DNA of 64,000 nt from Candidatus Competibacter denitrificans Run_A_D11 (lineage in GTDB: Bacteria > Pseudomonadota > Gammaproteobacteria > Competibacterales > Competibacteraceae): contig NZ_CBTJ020000040.1 of assembly GCF_001051235.1 (NCBI RefSeq), forward strand, positions 50,941 to 114,940. Reading direction: 5' to 3'. Positions 36,750-45,463 of the stretch are shown here, piece by piece; within the stretch, counting starts at the first letter, position 1; each line of letters opens with the position of its first letter. Made by a program: the position numbers and the translations under genes. The notes under the pieces were generated by a model. That model was not told where the DNA came from and ran no database searches. It saw nothing but the letters and a program-made list of their open reading frames with translations.

Positions 36750-37718
36750 TTAGGCCGGATCGAGTGCGCCACCGCAACTGCTGCCTTGTCCGGCGGTGCA
36801 ACCGTAACAATGATCGGCTACCCGGATGCGAGTCCCAATTAAATCTTGCTCCAGCAGCGCGGATAAGTGGATGCTTGCTGCTCCGTTGGTTCCGAGCGGC
36901 AATCCCAGCATCTGGTTGAAATCGCAATCATAAACATAACCTCGCCAATCCACCGAAATCAGGCTACGACACATGACCCCATCCAAATTTTCCTCCCGAT
37001 GCGCCCCTTTGAGCAGATTCAGGTAATCGGCGAATTGTCCTTTGGTTATCAATTGGCTACCAAAACGCTGGATGGGCATGTTGGCCAATGCAAACAATCG
37101 AGTGAATACAATCCCATAACGGGTTAACAGCGCCTGACGATAAGCCGCTTCCAGGCCCGCCTGATCCGGCGGCAGCATTGGACCCAGCGGGTTGTAGACC
37201 AGATTCAGCACCAGGGGGCTGCCCGGTTGACCATAGCCCAAGCGGTTGAGCTGTCGCAGCCCGGCCAGGCTGGCCTCGAATACGCCCTTACCCCGCTGCC
37301 GGTCAACGTTTTCTTCGAGATAACACGGCAAGGAGGCGGTGATCTCGACGGCGTGCGCCGCCAGAAAAGATGCCAAATCCTCCTGGCCGGTCTCGCTGAG
37401 AATCGTGAGATTGCAACGGTCGATGACATGGATACCCAACGCGCGAACATCGGAAACGAATCGCCGAAACGACGGATTCAGCTCCGGTGCACCGCCGGTC
37501 AAATCCAAGGTGGTGATCTGCCGGGCCGTCAAATAACGCAACAGCAACGCCATGGTTTCCCAACGCATTTCCTCGGTTCGCTGCGGCCCGGCCGCCACAT
37601 GACAATGCGTGCAAGACTGGTTGCAGCGGTAGCCCAGATTTGCTTGCAGCGCCTCCAGCGGACCTCGGTGGATGGCGGGGAAATCGGTTTTTACCAGCAG
37701 GGGAAGCGTGTCACGCAT
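36750..37718 (-). CDS. arsS: ArsS-like radical SAM enzyme
   Basis: 322 residues. The radical SAM cluster motif is CNQSCTHCH (CxxxCxxC) near residue 32, followed by DLTGGAPELNP. The C-terminal half has the ArsS-type (DUF3641) features: ASLPCYLEENVDRQRG, LVYNPLGP, YDCDFNQMLG and a Cys cluster HCYGCTAGQGSSCGG, probably binding further Fe-S. ArsS converts dimethylarsenic to arsenosugar precursors using the adenosyl radical. No arsM methyltransferase or other ars gene is adjacent, so the pathway is incomplete in the window. Family call is strong; the reaction here is by homology. Confidence 0.88.
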   Translation of the reverse strand: MRDTLPLLVKTDFPAIHRGPLEALQANLGYRCNQSCTHCHVAAGPQRTEEMRWETMALLLRYLTARQITTLDLTGGAPELNPSFRRFVSDVRALGIHVIDRCNLTILSETGQEDLASFLAAHAVEITASLPCYLEENVDRQRGKGVFEASLAGLRQLNRLGYGQPGSPLVLNLVYNPLGPMLPPDQAGLEAAYRQALLTRYGIVFTRLFALANMPIQRFGSQLITKGQFADYLNLLKGAHREENLDGVMCRSLISVDWRGYVYDCDFNQMLGLPLGTNGAASIHLSALLEQDLIGTRIRVADHCYGCTAGQGSSCGGALDPA

Positions 37719-38018
37719 GGCGTTATTCTCAAAAAAGGCCTGATCAGCCCGCTAAAGGAAACATCGCATCACTCCCAGCCCTTACGAAACCGGATCGTGT
37801 TTGGATGCGTAGGCAGCCACTGCCGGGAAAATCGCCTTTAATGTCTCCTTTAATAATGGCGAAATCGAACGTTCTTGAGATAATCTACCGAAAGATTGCG
37901 GTATCGATTGGACTCCGAGCAGGACATGCTTGACGGATTTGCCCCGTGGGAGCGCGCTTGCCGACTTTGACCGGTCGATTAGCCGCTGTGTTTCAACCCA
38001 TTCGAGACGATCCGACCG
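37719..38018. other. Intergenic region between arsS and fleQ
   Basis: 300 bases between divergent genes. It should hold both promoters, but no hexamer pair of good quality or other structure was seen. Confidence 0.6.
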
Positions 38019-39485
38019 ATGAATACCGCGCTGTTGGTACTGGATGACGAACCCGGTCGAGCCGAGGAATTGTGCCTTTTACTACGGTTCCTGGAAGAGC
38101 CTCAAGTCGTGCACGCTGAATTCTCGAACTGGCAAGCCCATGTCGAAGATAACTCGGATTTGCGTTGCATTTTCCTGGGGAGCCACGGCGATAGTGCCCA
38201 ACCCCCGGTGGATATCCTCTACGCAATCCGTGCTCTCACGCCGCGTATTCCCATCATTTTAATTGAGAAAGCGGATGAGCCGTTGCGCCTGCCGGCCACG
38301 GTAGAAGCCAATTGTGGCGGCCACCTGGCTCACCCGTTCCGGCACGCGCCGCTGAGTCAGATCCTGGCCCGCTCCCAAGCCAGCGCCCAACGCAATGGTC
38401 GGTTTGGCGCCACACCGGCCCGGCGCAACATCGAGCTGTTTCGCAGCCTCACCGGTCACAGCACGGCGATTCTCCGCGTCCGGGAGCTGATCCAACGCGC
38501 TTCACCGTCGGAATCGACTGTGATGCTGCTGGGTGAATCGGGCACCGGCAAAGAAGTGGTCGCTCGTAATATCCATTACTTCTCCAACCGCACTCAAGGC
38601 CCATTCGTGCCGGTCAATTGCGGCGCGATTCCCGACAACCTCCTGGAAAGCGAGCTGTTTGGTCACGAAAAGGGCGCCTTTACCGGCGCCATTTCCACCC
38701 GTCGCGGCCGGTTCGAGCTGGCGCGGGGTGGCACGCTGTTTTTGGACGAGATCGGCGATATGCCGCTCAACATGCAGGTCAAGCTGCTGCGGGTGTTGCA
38801 GGAGCGCGTCTTCGAGCGGGTCGGCAGTGACCGCAGTCTGGAAGCCGATGTCCGAATCGTGGCCGCCACTCACCGTAACCTGGAGGAGATGATCAAGACC
38901 GGCGATTTCCGTGAAGATCTCTATTACCGGCTGAACGTTTTTCCCATCGAAATCCCGTCGCTGCGCGAGCGGATCGAGGATTTGCCCAAGCTGGTGGAAG
39001 AATTGATCGAGCGCATGGCCCATGAACAAGGCGGTGTACGCATTGCACTGACGGCGGCCGCCGTGCGGAGTCTTAGCCACTACCACTGGCCCGGCAACGT
39101 CCGCGAGCTGGCCAATCTGATGGAGCGTTTGGCTATCCTCAAACCGAACGGCCAGATCGATACCGGTGATTTACCCGTCAAATTCCGCGCTCACGCCCCG
39201 CTGGAGCCGATCTCGGTGGCCTCAGTCATGGCCGAGGTCGAGGATACCACCACAATCCCCACCACCCGCGCCACAGCCAGCGAACCGGCCACCCTGCCGC
39301 CGGAAGGCCTTGACTTGCGGGAGCATATTGCTGATCTGGAATCCTCCCTGATTCACTCCGCGCTGGAAAAGGCCGATGGCGTCGTCGCCCATGCGGCTTC
39401 CCTCCTGAAGATGCGCCGCACGACCCTGGTCGAAAAAATGCGCAAGTACAACATCCGGCGTGGCGACGATGATCTCAGCGACTGA
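38019..39485 (+). CDS. fleQ: FleQ-type sigma-54-dependent flagellar regulator
   Basis: 488 residues. Residues 1-125 are a FleQ-like receiver relative in which the phospho-acceptor region is not canonical. The AAA+ domain has Walker A GESGTGKE, the sigma-54 contact loop GAFTGA, Walker B-type [12 protein letters not shown], and the Arg-rich [20 protein letters not shown]. The Fis-type helix-turn-helix is at the end ([20 protein letters not shown]). In relatives FleQ switches on class II flagellar genes with sigma-54, and also binds c-di-GMP to control surface polymers. The sigma-54 promoter 100 bases downstream, before fliE, fits. Confidence 0.93.
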   Translation: MNTALLVLDDEPGRAEELCLLLRFLEEPQVVHAEFSNWQAHVEDNSDLRCIFLGSHGDSAQPPVDILYAIRALTPRIPIILIEKADEPLRLPATVEANCGGHLAHPFRHAPLSQILARSQASAQRNGRFGATPARRNIELFRSLTGHSTAILRVRELIQRASPSESTVMLLGESGTGKEVVARNIHYFSNRTQGPFVPVNCGAIPDNLLESELFGHEKGAFTGAISTRRGRFELARGGTLFLDEIGDMPLNMQVKLLRVLQERVFERVGSDRSLEADVRIVAATHRNLEEMIKTGDFREDLYYRLNVFPIEIPSLRERIEDLPKLVEELIERMAHEQGGVRIALTAAAVRSLSHYHWPGNVRELANLMERLAILKPNGQIDTGDLPVKFRAHAPLEPISVASVMAEVEDTTTIPTTRATASEPATLPPEGLDLREHIADLESSLIHSALEKADGVVAHAASLLKMRRTTLVEKMRKYNIRRGDDDLSD

Positions 39486-39585
39486 TGTCGAAACGTTGGC
39501 GGTCGAGAGGCTCATCACCTTCGCCAAATAATTGGCGTCCACAAGCGGCTTTCAATAACGCCTTGTCATGCAGCAGTTTTCTTGA

Positions 39586-39601
39586 AGGCACGGTTTTTGC
39601 T
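39586..39601 (+). promoter_or_regulatory. Sigma-54 promoter upstream of fliE
   Basis: GGCACG-GTTT-TTGCT gives the -24 GG and -12 GC exactly 12 bases apart; only the first T of the consensus TGGCACG is A. Transcription would start near 39612, about 50 bases before fliE. FleQ is the expected activator. Confidence 0.8.
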
Positions 39602-39662
39602 TTATTCGGCTTGCCATTCGCCTTGCCGGCGATTTTCAACCCATTCTAGGGAGCAGGAACCG

Positions 39663-39986
39663 ATGACCGCCATTGATACAACCCACACCTTGACCACTGG
39701 CTTACGTTCAACGGCAACGTCCACCAGCAGTCTATCCGCTGCGACTAGCGCCGGGACCGACGAGTCGGCTGATTTCGCCGAGACCCTCAAAGCCATGTTG
39801 GCCAATGTCAATGGTTCACAACAGCGCGCTACCGGCTTGGCCGAATCGTTCGAAGCCGGCCAGGAGCAGGATCTGGCCGGTGTCATGGTAGCCCAGCAGC
39901 AGGCTCGGCTAACGTTCCAAACCGCTCTACAGGTGCGTAACAAGCTGGTTTCGGCCTATCAAGACATCATGAATATGCCGATCTGA
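39663..39986 (+). CDS. fliE: Flagellar hook-basal body protein FliE
   Basis: 107 residues from the ATG at 39663 after GGGAGCAGG. An earlier in-frame ATG at 39582 lies upstream of the sigma-54 transcription start and can be excluded. The C-terminal half has the FliE pattern DLAGVMVAQQQARLTFQTAL and RNKLVSAYQDIMNMPI. FliE links the MS ring to the rod and lies first in the fliEFGHIJK operon. The N-terminal 40 residues are Ser/Thr rich and flexible. Confidence 0.93.
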   Translation: MTAIDTTHTLTTGLRSTATSTSSLSAATSAGTDESADFAETLKAMLANVNGSQQRATGLAESFEAGQEQDLAGVMVAQQQARLTFQTALQVRNKLVSAYQDIMNMPI

Positions 39987-40034
39987 ACGGGCCGACTCGC
40001 TTAATCGCACAAGACGTTTCAGAAGGAACGCGCC

Positions 40035-41792
40035 GTGGCTGGAGCAAGTAACCCACCGATCCCCAATCCCTCAGCCGGCATCGACTGGCGAGCCGCACTG
40101 GCAAAATTCCGTCGGCCGGGGCCGGCGCAGATCGGCATTCTGGCCGGGCTGGCAGCGCTGCTGGCGCTGATGGTGGCTGGCGCGCTTTGGCTCAACACGC
40201 CGACCTATGATGCACTCTACCGAGGTTTGGCCGAAGCCGATGCCGGTCAAATCATGGAAGCCCTGCAAAAGGCTGCCATTCCCTTCAAGATCGATCCGCG
40301 CAGCGGCGCTCTGTTAGTACCGGCTGATCAAGTTCATCAAGCCCGCCTGAAACTGGCCGGTCAAGGCTTGCCACGCGGCACCGTCAACGGCCTGGAAGCC
40401 CTTGAGCAAAAAAACAGTTTTGGCGTTAGCCAATTCATGGAAACAGCGCGTTATCAGCACGCATTGGAAGGCGAGCTGGCCCGCTCGGTGATGACCATCG
40501 GGTCAGTCGAAGCCGCCCGCATTCATTTAGCCTTTCCCAAGGAAACGGTGTTCGCCCGCCAGCAACAGCCGCCTACCGCGTCGGTGCTGGTACGGCTGCA
40601 TCCGGGGCGGACGCTCGACGCTGGTCAAGTCGCCGCCATCGTTCATTTGATCGCCTCCAGTGTTCCCAAGCTCAGTCCTGACAAGGTGTCGGTCATTGAT
40701 CAAGCCGGCAATTTGCTAACTCGGCCCGAACGGGAAGACGGCAGCAATCTCAATCTTGATCAATTGGAATACACCCGCCGGCTGGAAGAGCGCTATGCGC
40801 GGCGGGTTGAAGATTTACTGGCACCGCTGTGGGGCGCAGGCCGCGTCCGTGCCCAAGTCGCCCTGGATCTCGATTTCACCGCCAGCGAGGAAACCGCCGA
40901 GCGCTACGAACCTCGCCAGGAACCCCGCCCCGTCCGCAGCGAGCAACTGCTGGAGGAAACCCAGCCCCGACCACAGGCTGCCGGTATTCCGGGTGCGCTC
41001 TCCAACCAACCGCCGGGTGTGGCGACCGCGCCGGAAACGACTGCGGCCAACCCGGCCAACCCGGCCCAGGCGCCACAAACGCCGGCTACACCGGGCACCA
41101 CGGCACCGCCGCAGAGCGCATCCAATACAGTGGCCACCCCCACCCGCAAGGAAACCACCCGCAACTATGAGCTTGACAAGCGGGTGACGCATAGCCGGGC
41201 TGTGCCAGGACGGCTCGTCCGGGTATCGGCGGCCGTCGTCGTTGACGACCGTACCACCCTGGAAGCCGGCCAACCGGTGCGCAAACCCTTAAGCGCCGAA
41301 GAAATCGAGCGCATCACCGCTCTGGTCAAGCAAGCGGTCGGTTTTAATGCCGAACGTGGTGACAGCGTGAACGTACTCAATGCCGCTTTTGCGCCGGCGG
41401 GGGCCGATGAGCCGCCGTTGCCGATGTGGCAGCAGCCCTGGTTCCTGGAACTGGTCAAGTGGGGTGTGGTTGGGGTGCTGTCGTTAGCCGTGTTGGTGCT
41501 GGTGGTACGGCCGCTGCTGCGTCGCGCGCTGGCCACGCCGGCCACAGCCCAACGCGCCTTGGAAGCCAATGAGACCCCCACCGCGCTACCCGCGCCTGAA
41601 GAAGGCGTGGAAGGCTTGCTGGAAGATCAAGTCCACATCGGGGGTATTATGGAAAATACCCGCCCCAAGAGTCTGACTGGACCGTCCGCCGAACAGTTGG
41701 AAGAGCGCATGGAATTGGCTCGCTCCCTGGTGGCCGAGGACCCCAAGCGCGCCGTCCAGGTCATCCGTGGCTGGCTGGCCAGCGAGAGCTAA
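40035..41792 (+). CDS. fliF: Flagellar MS-ring protein FliF
   Basis: 585 residues, GTG start after AGAAGGAAC. Two membrane helices frame the periplasmic part (ILAGLAALLALMVAGALWL near 35; VKWGVVGVLSLAVLVLVVR near 475). The YscJ/FliF ring-building motifs include TPTYDALYRGLAEADAG, FGVSQFMETARYQHALEGEL and ASVLVRLHPG. The residue 320-370 segment is an Ala/Pro/Thr-rich linker longer than usual. The cytoplasmic tail ends with the FliG-binding stretch, EDPKRAVQVIRGWL. Confidence 0.97.
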   Translation: MAGASNPPIPNPSAGIDWRAALAKFRRPGPAQIGILAGLAALLALMVAGALWLNTPTYDALYRGLAEADAGQIMEALQKAAIPFKIDPRSGALLVPADQVHQARLKLAGQGLPRGTVNGLEALEQKNSFGVSQFMETARYQHALEGELARSVMTIGSVEAARIHLAFPKETVFARQQQPPTASVLVRLHPGRTLDAGQVAAIVHLIASSVPKLSPDKVSVIDQAGNLLTRPEREDGSNLNLDQLEYTRRLEERYARRVEDLLAPLWGAGRVRAQVALDLDFTASEETAERYEPRQEPRPVRSEQLLEETQPRPQAAGIPGALSNQPPGVATAPETTAANPANPAQAPQTPATPGTTAPPQSASNTVATPTRKETTRNYELDKRVTHSRAVPGRLVRVSAAVVVDDRTTLEAGQPVRKPLSAEEIERITALVKQAVGFNAERGDSVNVLNAAFAPAGADEPPLPMWQQPWFLELVKWGVVGVLSLAVLVLVVRPLLRRALATPATAQRALEANETPTALPAPEEGVEGLLEDQVHIGGIMENTRPKSLTGPSAEQLEERMELARSLVAEDPKRAVQVIRGWLASES

Positions 41793-41795
41793 GCG

Positions 41796-42806
41796 ATGAA
41801 CGAACTCACCGTCGAATTCAAAGGCGTTGACCGAGCGGCCGTCATGCTGATGGCGCTGGGCGAAAGTCACGCCGCCGAAATTCTCCGCCACCTGGACCCG
41901 CACGAGTTGCACAAGCTGGGGGTCGCAATGGCCAATCTGGCGAATGTCAATCGCACCCAGTTGGGCGAAATCGTCCAGTCCTTCAATGATGAAGTGGACA
42001 ACCAAACCTCGCTGGTGTCCGACGGTGAAAATTATATTCGCGGCGTCATCAACCGCGCGCTGGGACGGGAAAAGGCCAGAGGTATCCTGGAACATATTTT
42101 CAATCCCGAAGAGCATTCCGGGGTCGATTCGCTGAAGTGGCTGGACGCCAGTTCCATCGCTGGCGGTCTGCGTGAAGAACACCCGCAAGTCGTCGCATTG
42201 GTACTGTCTTCATTGCCGCCCGAACAGGCGGCCCAGGTTGTCAACCTGCTGCCGGCGCCGGTGCGCGATGAAGCGCTGTTGCGGGTAGCGATCCTTGATG
42301 AGATCCCGGCCGGGGCACTGGCGGAATTGAACGAGCTGATCGAGAAGCAAGTGATGCGCAACATCAATGCCGCTGCCACCGCCAAGATCGGCGGTCCCAA
42401 GCGCGCCGCCGAAATCCTCGGCCGCCTGGACGCCGCCATCGAAGGCCAGATTCTCGACAAGATCAAGGAAGTGGACACCGACCTCGGCGACAAGATCGAA
42501 GAACTGATGGTGGTGTTCGACAACCTGATCGGGCTAAGCGACCGCGATATCCAAACGCTGCTGCGCGAGATCGCTTCCGACCAGTTGATGATCGCCTTGC
42601 GCGGTGCCGATGCCGCCGTCCAGCAGAAGATCATGGGCAACATGTCCAAGCGTGCGGCTGAGCTGTTGCGCGACGATCTTGAAGCGATGCCGCCGGTCAA
42701 GCTCAGCGACGTGGAAGCGGCGCAGAAAGAAATTATGACCACCGCTAAACGGTTGGCGGAGGCCGGGGAAATCACCTTGAGCAGCAAGGGAGACGAGCTT
42801 GTCTAA
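41796..42806 (+). CDS. fliG: Flagellar motor switch protein FliG
   Basis: 336 residues, three bases after fliF. The rotor-stator interface helix is present (FDNLIGLSDRDIQTLLREI with alternating charges), as are PPEQAAQVVNLLP and the EHPQVVALVLSSL middle-domain segment. FliG couples MS ring to C ring and receives torque. Its last codons overlap the fliH start. Confidence 0.98.
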   Translation: MNELTVEFKGVDRAAVMLMALGESHAAEILRHLDPHELHKLGVAMANLANVNRTQLGEIVQSFNDEVDNQTSLVSDGENYIRGVINRALGREKARGILEHIFNPEEHSGVDSLKWLDASSIAGGLREEHPQVVALVLSSLPPEQAAQVVNLLPAPVRDEALLRVAILDEIPAGALAELNELIEKQVMRNINAAATAKIGGPKRAAEILGRLDAAIEGQILDKIKEVDTDLGDKIEELMVVFDNLIGLSDRDIQTLLREIASDQLMIALRGADAAVQQKIMGNMSKRAAELLRDDLEAMPPVKLSDVEAAQKEIMTTAKRLAEAGEITLSSKGDELV

Positions 42807-43590
42807 GATCATTGCCGGTGACCAGCTAACCGCCTACCAGCGCTGGGAGATGCCCAGCGTCGATCAATCGCCCGAACCTGAACCCCCACCGGCAGCCAGT
42901 GCCGGTGATGGCAATGCCCGCCCACTCAAATCATCCAAGCCCGGAAAACCGAGCACCGCCCTGCCCACGCTAGAGGAAATCGAAACGATTCAGCGCGAAG
43001 CCCATGAAGAAGGTTTTGCCGGCGGTTATCAGGAAGGCCGCCGCGAAGGCCGCGAGCAAGGTTACAAGAAGGGCCAGCAAGAAGGCCATGCCGAAGGCTA
43101 TCAGCGCGGCTACGCCGAAGGCTTGGCGGGTGGCCGCGATGAAGTCTTGTTGCGCATCCAGGCGCTGGATCAGATCCTTGGGTTTTTGAGCCATCCGCTG
43201 GAGCAGTTGGATACGGCGGTCGAAGAGGAGCTAAGTTGGTTGGCCACCCAAATCGCTCGCCGGTTGATACGCCGCGAACTGCACATTTCACCGGGCGAAA
43301 TCGTGCCGGTGGTGCGAGAGGCGGTGGGCCTATTGCCGGTCGCCAGTCCCGGTGTACAGGTCCGTTTGCATCCTGAAGATGCCCGGCTGATCCGGGAAGT
43401 CCTAACCCTGGGCCGCGAGGACGAGCCGGTCTGGCGGATCGTTGAAGATCAGACCCTCAGCCGGGGTGGCTGCATTGTGAATTCCGAGCTGTCGCGGATT
43501 GACGCCACCTTGGAAAAACGGTTGGGTGCGGTCATCGCCACGGTATTGGGAGACGAGCGTGAGCAAAATGGCAAATCTCCCCACAATTGA
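42799..43590 (+). CDS. fliH: Flagellar assembly protein FliH
   Basis: 263 residues with a TTG start at 42799 (AGGGAGACGAGC just before), overlapping fliG by eight bases. Residues 70-115 are the Gly-rich repeat run typical of FliH ([20 protein letters not shown], then GYQRGYAEG). The C-terminal HrpE/FliH domain carries [19 protein letters not shown]. FliH regulates the FliI ATPase of the export apparatus. The N-terminal 60 residues are Pro-rich and disordered. Confidence 0.93.
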   Translation: MSKIIAGDQLTAYQRWEMPSVDQSPEPEPPPAASAGDGNARPLKSSKPGKPSTALPTLEEIETIQREAHEEGFAGGYQEGRREGREQGYKKGQQEGHAEGYQRGYAEGLAGGRDEVLLRIQALDQILGFLSHPLEQLDTAVEEELSWLATQIARRLIRRELHISPGEIVPVVREAVGLLPVASPGVQVRLHPEDARLIREVLTLGREDEPVWRIVEDQTLSRGGCIVNSELSRIDATLEKRLGAVIATVLGDEREQNGKSPHN

Positions 43591-44938
43591 TCGGGGCCAC
43601 GAGTGGGTGGCACGGCTGGGTCAGCGGCGGGCGCGGATCGTTAATACCCCCAAGCTGGTGGTCGAAGGGCAGTTGACACGCCTGGTCGGCCTCACCTTGG
43701 AAGCCGCCGGTTGTGTTGCGCCGATTGGCGCCCATTGCCTGGTTGTCAACCCAGATGGGGGTCGTTTTGAAGCCGAAGTGGTCGGCTTTGCCGGCGGCAA
43801 GCTGTTCCTGATGCCCAGTAGCGACATCTACGGCCTGATGCCCAACGCGCGGGTCATTCCCACCGGCGGGGCCAGTCAGGCTCCGGTCGGTGATGCGTTG
43901 CTCGGTCGAGTGCTCGATGGCTCCGGTCGGTTTTTGGATGGATTGGCACCACCGCCGGTGCAATGGGCGTCGATGAGCGGCAAAACCATCAACCCATTGA
44001 TGCGCAAACCGATCCGCGAAGCACTGGATGTGGGGGTACGTGCGATTAACGCCCTGCTCTCGGTGGGACGAGGCCAACGCATGGGTCTGTTCGCCGGCTC
44101 TGGCGTCGGTAAGAGCGTGCTGCTGGGAATGATGACACGCTTCACCAACGCTGAAGTGGTGGTGGTCGGTTTGATCGGTGAGCGCGGCCGCGAGGTCCAG
44201 GAGTTCATTCAGGAGATCCTTGGCCCGGAAGGCATGGCGCGCGCTGTGGTGGTTGCGGCGCCCGCCGACGATCCCCCGCTCAAGCGCCTGCACGGTGCGG
44301 CGCTGGCCACTCGCATTGCTGAACATTTCCGCGATTCCGGTCGCCAGGTCTTGCTGTTGATGGATTCCTTGACCCGCTACGCGCAGGCGCAGCGCGAGAT
44401 CGCCCTGGCCATCGGCGAACCTCCGGCAACCAAGGGCTATCCGCCGTCGGTCTTCGCCAAGCTGCCCCGCCTGGTAGAGCGAGCTGGCAACGATACCGGT
44501 GGCGGTTCGATCACCGCTTTCTATACGGTTTTGGCTGAAGGCGACGATCAGCAGGACCCCATCGCCGACGCGGCACGAGCCATTCTGGATGGCCATGTGG
44601 TGCTGTCGCGCCGCTTGGCGGAAGCTGGCCATTATCCCGCCATCGACATCGAAGCCTCAATCAGCCGGGTGATGCCGCAGATCAGCACAGTCCGCCATCA
44701 GCAACTGGCCCGCCGCTTCAAGCATATTTACTCGACCTATGAACAACACCGGGATTTGATCAATGTCGGCGCCTACGTGGCCGGCAGCGATCCGGCTGTG
44801 GACGAGGCCCGCGACTATTATCCGCGCCTCAAGCAGTTTCTGATGCAACGCACCGATGAGCAGGTAACCTTGGCCGACAGTCTGCAAGGGCTGGAAACCG
44901 TGCTGCAACCTCGGCCTAAAGATTCTAAGGGTAAATAA
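43559..44938 (+). CDS. fliI: Flagellum-specific ATPase FliI
   Basis: 459 residues from the GTG at 43559, which lies six bases after GGGAG; an ATG three codons later is the alternative. Walker A is [13 protein letters not shown], Walker [21 protein letters not shown], and the [15 protein letters not shown] segment is conserved with F1-ATPase-type export ATPases. It energises entry of flagellar substrates in the cytoplasm. The start lies 31 bases inside fliH; the site GGGAGACGAGC is the same as the one used by fliH itself. Confidence 0.97.
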   Translation: MSKMANLPTIDRGHEWVARLGQRRARIVNTPKLVVEGQLTRLVGLTLEAAGCVAPIGAHCLVVNPDGGRFEAEVVGFAGGKLFLMPSSDIYGLMPNARVIPTGGASQAPVGDALLGRVLDGSGRFLDGLAPPPVQWASMSGKTINPLMRKPIREALDVGVRAINALLSVGRGQRMGLFAGSGVGKSVLLGMMTRFTNAEVVVVGLIGERGREVQEFIQEILGPEGMARAVVVAAPADDPPLKRLHGAALATRIAEHFRDSGRQVLLLMDSLTRYAQAQREIALAIGEPPATKGYPPSVFAKLPRLVERAGNDTGGGSITAFYTVLAEGDDQQDPIADAARAILDGHVVLSRRLAEAGHYPAIDIEASISRVMPQISTVRHQQLARRFKHIYSTYEQHRDLINVGAYVAGSDPAVDEARDYYPRLKQFLMQRTDEQVTLADSLQGLETVLQPRPKDSKGK

Positions 44939-44950
44939 AGGGAATGCACC

Positions 44951-45424
44951 GTGGCCGGCAAAGCTCATCCATTGCAAGCAGCGGTCGATGTGGCTCGTTC
45001 TCGAGAGGACCAAGCCGTCAAATTATTGGCGGAGTCGCAACGCAATCTGCGCGAACAAGAGACGCGCTTACAACAGTTACTGCTATTTCGCGGCGAATAT
45101 GCGGTGCAGTTCGAGGCCGAAGGGGGAAGTGGCGGCATCACCGCCCGCCGATTCCAGGATTACGCTGCCTTCCTGAACAGCTTGGATCACGGCATCACCG
45201 AATCGAAACATCAACAGGAGCGCTTGCGGGAGGATCTCCAACACAAGCGTCAGCACTGGGTGCAAACGCACGCCAGAACCAAAGCACTCCAAGAGGTGTT
45301 GGCACGCGATCAGGACGCGCAGCGCAAGCGAGAGGATCAGCGCGCTCAACGTGATAGCGACGAACGCAACTTACAACGCGCCAGCGCTCGGACACGATCA
45401 GCGGATGAGGCAACATCCGAATGA
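44951..45424 (+). CDS. fliJ: Flagellar chaperone/stalk protein FliJ
   Basis: 157 residues, GTG start, 12 bases after fliI. Almost wholly coiled-coil (LLAESQRNLREQETRLQQLL; KREDQRAQRDSDERNL), the expected antiparallel hairpin of FliJ, which is the central stalk of the FliI hexamer. Sequence conservation in this family is low, so position between fliI and fliK carries much of the assignment. Confidence 0.9.
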   Translation: MAGKAHPLQAAVDVARSREDQAVKLLAESQRNLREQETRLQQLLLFRGEYAVQFEAEGGSGGITARRFQDYAAFLNSLDHGITESKHQQERLREDLQHKRQHWVQTHARTKALQEVLARDQDAQRKREDQRAQRDSDERNLQRASARTRSADEATSE

Positions 45425-45463
45425 TCGGTGAAATCAGCGAATCTTGCCGACGGGAGCGATGCC

